13,024 bases of DNA from Acetofilamentum sp. GTDB taxonomy: Bacteria; Bacteroidota; Bacteroidia; Bacteroidales; JAFGUD01. The notes under the pieces were generated by a model. It saw only the letters and a list, made by a program, of their open reading frames with translations, was not told the DNA's origin and did not search any database. The DNA is taken from contig DYKL01000065.1 in NCBI GenBank assembly GCA_020722645.1, positions 1 to 13,024 of the forward strand. The letters run 5' to 3'. Below are positions 6,807 to 12,784 of this stretch, in pieces. Position 1 is the first letter of the stretch. The number at the start of each line of letters is the position of its first letter. The translations under genes and the position numbers were made by a program.

Positions 6807-6853
6807 TTATTTCTATATCAAACAAAAAAAACGTGTTCTTATGCACGTTTTTT
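6444..6853 (+). repeat. Tandem duplication unit, copy 2 (pairs with 5889-6298)
   Basis: Second copy of the unit described for 5889-6298. It ends in the duplicated terminator hairpin, which differs from copy 1 only in its loop and closing base. Confidence 0.9.
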
Positions 6854-6854
6854 T
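6826..6854 (+). terminator. Rho-independent terminator of lipoprotein copy 2
   Basis: AAAAAACGTG (6826-6835) pairs with CACGTTTTTT (6844-6853), followed by a further T. This is the duplicated version of the copy 1 terminator, with two base changes in the apical part. Confidence 0.88.
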
Positions 6855-6871
6855 GTTTTTTTAATACTACA

Positions 6872-6999
6872 CCTTAAATCCGCAAGTCTTTTCGTAAGTG
6901 GTTGCAGGTGAAAACACCTGCAACATGTAGTTTGCACCAGTCAGGTGTTTTCACCTGGCTGAATTTCAGATATATAAATATAGACTTACGGATTTAAGG
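6872..6999. mobile_element. 128-bp MITE-like palindromic element
   Basis: Terminal inverted repeats CCTTAAATCCGCAAGTCT (6872-6889) and AGACTTACGGATTTAAGG (6982-6999) match at 17 of 18 positions. Inside are two hairpins. The first has 10-bp arms GTTGCAGGTG/CACCTGCAAC around AAAA (6901-6924). The second is CAGGTG-TTTT-CACCTG (6942-6957), extended by four more pairs including one G-U. The 16-base core of each hairpin is the reverse complement of the other. CTAC occurs close to both ends (6867-6870; 7000-7003) but not in perfect register, so a target duplication is only possible. No coding capacity. Mobility is inferred from structure only. Confidence 0.6.
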
Positions 7000-7023
7000 C
7001 TACTCATTAATTTATTATTTTAT

Positions 7024-7054
7024 TTTGAAAATTACAAAAAAAAACTTTCTTTTG
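7024..7054 (+). promoter_or_regulatory. Candidate promoter of the POT transporter gene
   Basis: TTTG (7024-7027), 19-bp spacer, TTCTTTTG (7047-7054, one mismatch to TAnnTTTG). The ATG lies at 7092, after an A/T-rich 37-base stretch. Confidence 0.35.
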
Positions 7055-7091
7055 CATTTCAATTTGCTACTAACAAATCAAAATAATTAAT

Positions 7092-8762
7092 ATGTTTAAA
7101 GGACATCCAAAAGGATTACTTGTTGCGTTCTTCTCAAATATGGGCGAACGCTTCGGATACTATACGATGCTTGCAGTATTCGTGTACTATTTACAAGCCA
7201 AATTTGGCTTTTCGTCTGAACAAGCCGGTCAATATTATGGAAGCTTCTTGTTTGGTATATATTTTTTGCCATTGCTTGGCGGTATTATTGCCGATAAAGT
7301 TTTTGGTTACGGCAAAACAATAGCACTTGGCTTAGTCGTACTTTTTTTAGGCTACGTTATTTTAGCTATTCCCGACAGAGGTATTGGTTTAATAATAGTT
7401 GCATTAACTGTGATTTCTCTTGGTACAGGTTTTTTTAAAGGCAATTTGCAAGCATTAGTAGGCAATATGTACGATGACCCTCGTTATTCAGCCAATAGAG
7501 ATAATGCCTTTAATATTTTTTATATGGGTATTAATATAGGAGCTTTCTTTGCACCTTCTGCCGCAAGAGCTGCAAGTAATATTGTACTACATTTCAAAGG
7601 CTTAATTTATGACCCTAAATTTATCAAACAAGCTCATGAAGTCCTCAATGATAAGTTGGTTGATATGACCGCTTTCCAAAATTTTGCTCATCAATACGCT
7701 TCGCAAGTTGTTGATATGAAGGAATTTGCACAAACATATATTAATGCCATTGCACAATCCTACAACGCTGCTTTTGCTGTTGCTGCTGCAAGTATGATTA
7801 TTTCTCTTTCGATATTTTTGATTTTTAGAAAACATTACAAATCTGCCGATGTTACAGAAAAGCAAAAAGCCAAAAATACAGAGCTTAAATCTCAAATTAT
7901 TGAACTCTCGCGCGAAGAAACACGTGAACGTTTTGTTGCTCTTGGTTTAGTATTTTTTGTAGTTATTTTCTTCTGGATGGCTTTCCACCAAAATGGATTT
8001 ACAATGAGTATTTTTGCACGTGATTATACTAATTTGCAAGTAGGCAATTTCACATACCTTTTCTTCAATTTAGGTTCATTTTTACTTATTATTTTTGCAA
8101 TTTTAGGAGTTATTCTAACATTCAATAAAACAATATCAAAAAAAATACGAAACATAAGCACAATTGTTGCAATTGCTTGTGCAGTTAGTGTTTATTTCGT
8201 TTTCCTAGGATTTAGCCCCACAATGTCTATCAAACCTGAACAATTTCAACAATTTAACCCTATTTTTATTGTCTTTCTGACACCTGTTATTATAGGAATG
8301 TTCACATGGCTTCGTTCCAAAAATCAAGAACCTTCTTCACCAAAGAAAATAGGTTTTGGTATGATAATCACAGGTATAGGTTTTATTTTGTTAGTTTTAG
8401 CCTCTATAGGGCTACAATCGCCAAAAGAATTGAATGAAAATGTTTCACCGATTCTACGAACACCATATTGGTTAATAGGTACATATTTTTCTTTGACCAT
8501 TGCCGAACTTTTCCTCAGCCCTATGGGAATATCTTTTGTTTCAAAAGTTGCACCGCCAAAATACAAAGGTTTAATGCAAGGTGGCTGGCTTGCTGCTACT
8601 GCACTCGGTAATCTCGCAGCAGGTTTTATCGGACATTTTTGGAAAAGATTAGAACTTTGGGAATTTTTCATTATTTTAGTTGTAATGAGCTGGCTTTCTG
8701 CTACTTTTATGTTCGCCGTTTTAAAACGTTTGGAACGTGCAACTCAAAATACTGCAAAATAA
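7092..8762 (+). CDS. POT/PTR2-family MFS transporter (probable peptide:H+ symporter)
   Basis: The 556-residue polytopic inner-membrane protein (about 12-14 hydrophobic segments) carries proton-dependent oligopeptide transporter signatures. These are MGERFGYYTM in TM1 (18-27), GTGFFKGNLQALVGNMY in TM4 (111-127, conserved Lys116), and late TPYWLIGTYFSLTIAELFLSPMGISFVSKVAPPKYKGLMQGG with the conserved TM10 Glu. Family members import di- and tripeptides, sometimes other solutes, using the proton gradient. Compared with the ExxER motif of classical POTs, the first Glu is Asn16 here (N-M-G-E-R). A related divergent Bacteroidota subgroup with NMGERFG is familiar to me, so this is probably subgroup-specific, and substrate and coupling are uncertain. 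A long polar loop (about 165-215) separates two helices. Monocistronic. Confidence 0.85.
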   Translation: MFKGHPKGLLVAFFSNMGERFGYYTMLAVFVYYLQAKFGFSSEQAGQYYGSFLFGIYFLPLLGGIIADKVFGYGKTIALGLVVLFLGYVILAIPDRGIGLIIVALTVISLGTGFFKGNLQALVGNMYDDPRYSANRDNAFNIFYMGINIGAFFAPSAARAASNIVLHFKGLIYDPKFIKQAHEVLNDKLVDMTAFQNFAHQYASQVVDMKEFAQTYINAIAQSYNAAFAVAAASMIISLSIFLIFRKHYKSADVTEKQKAKNTELKSQIIELSREETRERFVALGLVFFVVIFFWMAFHQNGFTMSIFARDYTNLQVGNFTYLFFNLGSFLLIIFAILGVILTFNKTISKKIRNISTIVAIACAVSVYFVFLGFSPTMSIKPEQFQQFNPIFIVFLTPVIIGMFTWLRSKNQEPSSPKKIGFGMIITGIGFILLVLASIGLQSPKELNENVSPILRTPYWLIGTYFSLTIAELFLSPMGISFVSKVAPPKYKGLMQGGWLAATALGNLAAGFIGHFWKRLELWEFFIILVVMSWLSATFMFAVLKRLERATQNTAK

Positions 8763-8783
8763 AAAAAACATATTACCTGAATT

Positions 8784-8814
8784 ATTCATAAAAATTTTTA
8801 TACTTTTTATGAAT
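8784..8814 (+). terminator. Weak AT-rich hairpin after the POT gene
   Basis: ATTCATAAAAA (8784-8794) and TTTTTATGAAT (8804-8814) form a perfect but nearly all-A/T 11-bp stem with a 9-base loop, 21 bases after the stop. No U-tract follows. It may act as a terminator or 3' stabiliser. Confidence 0.4.
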
Positions 8815-8824
8815 GGGGTTTGAA

Positions 8825-8950
8825 AAGCGTTTAGCAATTCCCCGATAGATTCCCGCAAAGGCAGGACAAGCAGGGGCAGGCTAGAAAACCCTCCCGAAAC
8901 AAGTTCGGGACAGGCTGCCAGCATTATTTAGTGTCTGCAAGAAAACGCTT
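8825..8950. repeat. GC-rich interspersed repeat patch
   Basis: A GC-richer patch in AT-rich DNA, flanked by AAGCGTTT (8825-8832) and AAACGCTT (8943-8950). Inside is a clear hairpin, TCCCGAA (8892-8898) / TTCGGGA (8904-8910), and CAGG/GCAGG motifs. On the minus strand it translates to the ACPELVSGG type of peptide that I recognise as a frequent artefact of interspersed repeats. The rest of 8763-9050 contains no gene I can support. Confidence 0.55.
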
Positions 8951-9050
8951 AACAAATTGTATACCAACTATTTGCAGAGTTAAAATATTCCTGAATATTT
9001 TTAAAAAAAGTTGTTAAAATATTTTGTGGATTTAATTTAAATGCTTAATT

Positions 9051-9395
9051 TTGAGAAATTTGAATGAAATAGTTTTTGCTTCTTGCAAAAAAGAAGATGC
9101 AGTAAAAGATGTTGAAAGCACAATTAATAAGCTGAATTATTTTAATGAAACATTCAACACTTTTTATGCTGACGGAGTTATTTCCAAAGAAAGTCAAAAA
9201 GAAGACGAAAAATCTGAATTTGAAAAACTTAAAAGTATCGCAACTGAGTATTATGATTTGATGAATAAAATCAACAACACCTGCAAAGACGATAAAGAAT
9301 ACGAAGCAAATTACAAAAACATAATTAAAGAATAAGATAAAGTGATAAATGAAGTAACTATGGTTTTTGAAGAAAATGTGTCAAAAATCGAGTAA
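9051..9395 (+). pseudogene. Decaying small lipoprotein gene
   Basis: The frame reads ...NEIVFASCKKEDAVKDVEST..., where VFASC looks like a lipobox Cys followed by an acidic/lysine-rich mature part predicted helical. Two defects are visible. First, there is no usable start. The only in-frame start is TTG 9051, giving too short a signal peptide; the nearby ATGs (9041, 9064) are in other frames and stop quickly, and the frame upstream is closed by TAA at 9033. Second, TAA at 9333-9335 interrupts the frame, yet it continues sensibly (DKVINEVTMVFEENVSKIE) to a second TAA at 9393-9395, just before a strong terminator. A helical periplasmic lipoprotein of ~110 residues was probably encoded originally. 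A short functional version ending at 9335 cannot be excluded. Family unknown. Confidence 0.55.
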
Positions 9396-9416
9396 AATGA
9401 TTCTATGATTTAACTT

Positions 9417-9452
9417 AAACGCAAAACTTTTAAAAGGTTTTGCGTTTTTTTT
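9417..9452 (+). terminator. Rho-independent terminator after the decayed lipoprotein gene
   Basis: AAACGCAAAAC (9417-9427) pairs with GTTTTGCGTTT (9437-9447), followed by T to 9452. A strong, intact hairpin, showing that the transcription unit upstream was once a real gene. Confidence 0.9.
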
Positions 9453-9565
9453 GCAAACGTTAGCATGTTTTTAAATAATTGATAATTAGGATTATAACAA
9501 TTGATGTTTAACTTTGACTTTCCTTCATAATTATTTTAAATTTTACTTTGTGTTTTATTTATTAC

Positions 9566-9573
9566 TATTTTTG
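9566..9573 (+). promoter_or_regulatory. Bacteroidota-type -7 box for rsmG-pfk
   Basis: TATTTTTG is a perfect TAnnTTTG match. It ends 13 bases before the ATG at 9587, with an uninterrupted A-run between. The nearest TTTG (9547-9550) is only 15 bp away, shorter than ideal, so the -33 element is uncertain. Confidence 0.45.
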
Positions 9574-9586
9574 TTAAAAAAAAAAA

Positions 9587-10201
9587 ATGGAATGCATCGA
9601 AAAATATTTTTATCTTACTGAAAATCAAAAAGAACAATTAAAGACGTTTTCTGAAATATTTAAAGAATGGAATTCCAAAATAAACCTTGTATCAAGAAAA
9701 GACATAGAATTTTTATGTGTTAATCATATTTTGCACTCATTGTCTATTTCAAAATATGTTGATTTTGATGATACAAAAGTTGTTGATGTTGGCACAGGCG
9801 GTGGATTTCCGGGCATTCCTCTTGCAATTTTGAATCCGAAAGCTGATTTTTTATTGGTTGATTCAATTAAAAAGAAAATTAGTTGTGTGAAAGATATTAT
9901 TGAAAAATTAAACCTTAAAAATGTAAAAGCAGAAGCTAAAAGAAGTACTGAAATAAAAGGGAAATTTGATTTTGTTGTTGCAAGGGCTGTTACTAATTTT
10001 GCTAAATTTTATACAGATGTCAAACATTTAATAAAAGGAGGCATTGTTACAAATCAAACCAACGGAATTATTTACCTTAAAGGAGGCGAATTTAATAAAG
10101 AAATTAGCGAGTTTAAGAAAAAAATTCATATTATAAAAATTTCGGAATTTTTCGACGAACAATATTTTGAAACAAAAAAAATAATTCACTATAAATTTTA
10201 A
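9587..10201 (+). CDS. rsmG: 16S rRNA (guanine(527)-N7)-methyltransferase RsmG
   Basis: The 204-residue protein is a class I SAM-dependent methyltransferase that makes m7G527 in 16S rRNA. The family N-terminus (TENQKEQLKTFSEIFKEWNSKINLVSRKDIE) precedes the SAM-binding loop VVDVGTGGGFPGIPLAI (65-81). The acidic end of the next strand is LLVDS (89-93), and the family-typical FVVARAVTNF (129-138) and YLKGG complete the set. Length is normal for the family. ATG 9587 is the only sensible start and gives the standard N-terminus; it has an A-run leader instead of a Shine-Dalgarno. Its stop is 3 bases before the pfk ATG, so the two form an operon. Loss of this enzyme gives low-level streptomycin resistance in other bacteria, from general knowledge. 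Confidence 0.95.
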   Translation: MECIEKYFYLTENQKEQLKTFSEIFKEWNSKINLVSRKDIEFLCVNHILHSLSISKYVDFDDTKVVDVGTGGGFPGIPLAILNPKADFLLVDSIKKKISCVKDIIEKLNLKNVKAEAKRSTEIKGKFDFVVARAVTNFAKFYTDVKHLIKGGIVTNQTNGIIYLKGGEFNKEISEFKKKIHIIKISEFFDEQYFETKKIIHYKF

Positions 10202-10204
10202 AAT

Positions 10205-11410
10205 ATGGCATTAACAAAAAAAGTAAAAGGAGTTATCGGTATCCTCACCGGTGGCGGAGATGTACCGGGATTGAATCCGGCTATTCGTGCAGTAACAATC
10301 AGAGCAAAAAGAGAAGGTTATGATGTTATAGGTATCAAACGTGGATGGGCAGGATTAGTAGAAATTAACCGAACTAAAGGTGCAGACAATTCAAATTGTT
10401 ATGTGAATCTTGATGAAAACATCGTAAATAAAATTGGTCGTACCGGAGGTACTTTTTTACATTCTTCAAGAACTCGTGCAAGCCACGTTCCTAAAGATTT
10501 GGTCCCCGAACATCATAAAGATACCTACAAGGAAGAAATAAATGATTTAACTCCTGAAGTCCTCAAAAATCTTGAATTTCTGGGTATAGACTACTTAATA
10601 CCAATCGGGGGTGACGATACTTTAAGCTATGCCGTTCGTTTGTACAAAGAAGGTGTAAAGGTTGTAGCACTCCCTAAAACAATGGATAATGATGTGCCGG
10701 GAACTGATTATTGTATCGGTTTTTCAACTTGTGTAACAAGAACAATCAGTATGATTAATCTTTTAAGAACAAGTGCAGGTTCTCATGAAAGGTTTCTTGT
10801 GGTTGAAGTATTTGGAAGATATGCCGGATTTACTGCTATGTTGCCTACTATGGCTGGCGCCGCTAACAGATGTGTCATCCCTGAATATAAATTCAACATT
10901 GAGAGATTAACCGAATTATTAGTTGAAGACAGAAATATCAATCCCAGTAAATATTCAGTCGTTTTAGTTTCCGAAGGTGCTATGTTTGATGGTGGCGATA
11001 TGATATTTGAATCTCACGAAATGGATATGTTCGGACATAAAAAATTAGGTGGAATAGGCGATTTGGTTGCAAAAGGATTGAAAGATTTATCACCGAAATT
11101 TAATAACGGTCGTCAGATTAACGTTGTTACTCAAAAATTGGGATATTTAGTAAGAAGCGGCGACCCTGACGCAGTAGATTCTATTGTTCCTATGGCTTAT
11201 GGTAATCTTGCTTTGGATTTAATTTTGAAAGGTATTCACGGAAGATTGGTCGTTTTGAAAAATGGACGTTATGACAATGTTCCGATTGAATTTATTACTA
11301 GTACATCAAAAAAAGTAAACATTGAAAAATTTTATAATGTTGAACGTTTAAGACCTTTTTATAAAAGTTTTGAAATGCAACCCCAGTTTATTATGACAAG
11401 CGAAATTTAA
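10205..11410 (+). CDS. 6-phosphofructokinase, probably pyrophosphate-dependent
   Basis: The 401-residue cytosolic enzyme of the phosphofructokinase family phosphorylates fructose 6-phosphate to fructose 1,6-bisphosphate in glycolysis. The N-terminal phosphate-binding loop is GILTGGGDVPGLNPAIR (12-28). The decisive signatures are IGGDDTLS (134-141) and PKTMDNDVPG (157-166, catalytic Asp161). ATP-dependent enzymes typically have GGDG/S and PGTIDND; Asp138 and Lys158 are the residues associated with pyrophosphate as phosphoryl donor. F6P-side residues are seen in EVFGRYAGF and VSEGAMFDGG. The length (about 400, longer than the 320 of E. coli PfkA) fits the longer PFK group. Pyrophosphate use would make the step reversible. 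It overlaps no gene but follows rsmG by 3 bases and ends at a strong terminator. Confidence 0.92.
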   Translation: MALTKKVKGVIGILTGGGDVPGLNPAIRAVTIRAKREGYDVIGIKRGWAGLVEINRTKGADNSNCYVNLDENIVNKIGRTGGTFLHSSRTRASHVPKDLVPEHHKDTYKEEINDLTPEVLKNLEFLGIDYLIPIGGDDTLSYAVRLYKEGVKVVALPKTMDNDVPGTDYCIGFSTCVTRTISMINLLRTSAGSHERFLVVEVFGRYAGFTAMLPTMAGAANRCVIPEYKFNIERLTELLVEDRNINPSKYSVVLVSEGAMFDGGDMIFESHEMDMFGHKKLGGIGDLVAKGLKDLSPKFNNGRQINVVTQKLGYLVRSGDPDAVDSIVPMAYGNLALDLILKGIHGRLVVLKNGRYDNVPIEFITSTSKKVNIEKFYNVERLRPFYKSFEMQPQFIMTSEI

Positions 11411-11424
11411 AGTTTAATAATATT

Positions 11425-11458
11425 GAACACTTCAACTAATTGAGGTGTTCTTTTTTTT
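11425..11458 (+). terminator. Rho-independent terminator of the rsmG-pfk operon
   Basis: GAACACTTCA (11425-11434) pairs with TGAGGTGTTC (11441-11450), one G-U pair, followed by eight T. It lies 14 bases after the pfk stop and only 8 bases before the next ATG. Confidence 0.9.
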
Positions 11459-11466
11459 GATTCTCT

Positions 11467-12723
11467 ATGAAATATTTAATTTTTTTATTACTCATCATAA
11501 AGTCAAATCTTTTTTTAGGACAAATAAATCAAGTAATTAAAAATGATGATTTTTTGAAAAATCTGTTGATGACAAGACCTGAATATTTTGAAGATGTAAT
11601 AAAAAACTCCGAAAAATACAGACTTCAGATAATTTACACACAAATTAATCGTGATGAAAACGGAAATCCGCATTTTACAGATTATACATATCGGCTGAAT
11701 GATAGTGAATATTATTATTGTGCAAGTATTATCAAGCTCCCCGTAATTCTGATGTCTTTAGAAAAATTAAACAGAATACCACAAATCAGCAAACATCATA
11801 AAATTACTTTTGAGGCATGTGGCTGTCAATGTGGATTTTCTGATGATACAACTTCTGAAAACGGATTTATTACTTTTAATCACCTTATAAAAAAAGCATT
11901 GGTACTTAGCAATAATAATGCTTATGATAAAATGTACGACTTTTTGGGTCAAAAATATGCCAACAAAAGAATTTGGGAACTGGGGTTTCCGAAAATCAGG
12001 ATACTGAACAGATTTAAACCTTGTAGCCCCGATGAAAACAGACATTCGTGTGCTATAAATTTTTATAATCTGAATGGTGAATTGGTTTTCCGACAGGAAG
12101 AAACAACAAGCGATACAATTATCGCAGGCTGGCATCCCAATCCGACAGCAGGAAAAGGTGTTTATAGTTCAAAAACCGGAACTGTAAGCAATTCGCCGAA
12201 AAATTTTGGAAATATGAATTACATAAGCATTCAAGATGCTCATACATTGCTGAAAATAATTTTTTTCCCGGAGGCATTTCCTGCAAACCAAAGATTTGAC
12301 ATTACCGAAGATGACTATAACACTGTAAGAAGATACATGGGAATGTTTCCGCGAGAATCAAAACACCCGACTTACATTCCGTACGAAAAATATTATGACA
12401 GTTATGTTAAATATTATTTTCTGGGAAACTCAACAGAAAAAGTACCTGAAAATATTCGCATATTCGATAAAGTCGGAATGTCTTTCGGTTTTATGATAGA
12501 TTGTGCTTACATTGTTGATTATGACGCTAATGTTGAATTTTTTCTTTCGGCTGTAATTTATACAAATAATGACGAAATTATGAATAATGACAATTACGAA
12601 TATCGCCAGACAGCACTCCCTTTTTTTGAACAACTCGGATTTCTTATTCTTGACTACGAAAAAAGCAGAGAACGGAAATATGTGCCGAAATTGATTAAAT
12701 TTGATTACTCTAATGGAGAGTAG
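11467..12723 (+). CDS. Secreted serine hydrolase of the beta-lactamase/penicillin-binding fold
   Basis: The 418-residue protein has an N-terminal signal peptide (about 1-18, MKYLIFLLLIIKSNLFLG). Three motifs of the class A beta-lactamase/DD-peptidase superfamily are in the right order: S87-I-I-K90 (nucleophile and general base, in YCASIIKLPV), S148-N-N (in LVLSNNNAYD) and K335-V-G (in FDKVGMSFGFMIDCAYIVD, in place of KTG). No obvious Glu166-type motif is seen, so an active beta-lactamase is less likely than a peptidase- or esterase-like role in the periplasm. A CGCQCG cluster (118-123) and Cys86 next to the nucleophile are unusual. At 418 residues it is longer than a ~290-residue class A enzyme; extra sequence lies between SNN and KVG. 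It starts right after the pfk terminator, so it needs its own promoter, which I cannot place. Convergent with the TonB-like gene. Confidence 0.8.
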   Translation: MKYLIFLLLIIKSNLFLGQINQVIKNDDFLKNLLMTRPEYFEDVIKNSEKYRLQIIYTQINRDENGNPHFTDYTYRLNDSEYYYCASIIKLPVILMSLEKLNRIPQISKHHKITFEACGCQCGFSDDTTSENGFITFNHLIKKALVLSNNNAYDKMYDFLGQKYANKRIWELGFPKIRILNRFKPCSPDENRHSCAINFYNLNGELVFRQEETTSDTIIAGWHPNPTAGKGVYSSKTGTVSNSPKNFGNMNYISIQDAHTLLKIIFFPEAFPANQRFDITEDDYNTVRRYMGMFPRESKHPTYIPYEKYYDSYVKYYFLGNSTEKVPENIRIFDKVGMSFGFMIDCAYIVDYDANVEFFLSAVIYTNNDEIMNNDNYEYRQTALPFFEQLGFLILDYEKSRERKYVPKLIKFDYSNGE

Positions 12724-12726
12724 CTA

Positions 12727-12767
12727 AAATGTTCAAAGCGGAATAAAAATATCCACTTTGAACATTT
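12727..12767. terminator. Intergenic hairpin between convergent genes
   Basis: Arms 12727-12742 (AAATGTTCAAAGCGGA) and 12752-12767 (TCCACTTTGAACATTT) pair over 16 positions with one C-A mismatch and a 9-base A/T loop. It starts 4 bases after the serine hydrolase stop. There is no long U-tract on either side, so termination efficiency is uncertain, but the position between convergent stops (12723, 12785) fits a shared 3' end. Confidence 0.6.
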
Positions 12768-12784
12768 ACATAAAATTTTCGAGT

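Noticed and set aside
8324..8671. A 115-codon minus-strand ORF inside the transporter gene
   Set aside because: Antisense shadow of the well-supported POT coding sequence, with no initiation signals of its own.
8784..8814. A regulatory RNA or riboswitch downstream of the transporter
   Set aside because: Only a simple AT-rich hairpin is visible, with no conserved multi-stem architecture that I can name.
8721..8924. A 67-codon minus-strand ORF overlapping the POT gene end
   Set aside because: Its N-terminal ACPELVSGG peptide is the known artefact of the GC-rich repeat, and the remainder is antisense to the transporter.
11767..12135. A 122-codon minus-strand ORF within the serine hydrolase gene
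   Set aside because: Antisense to a gene with three ordered catalytic motifs; no recognisable protein features.
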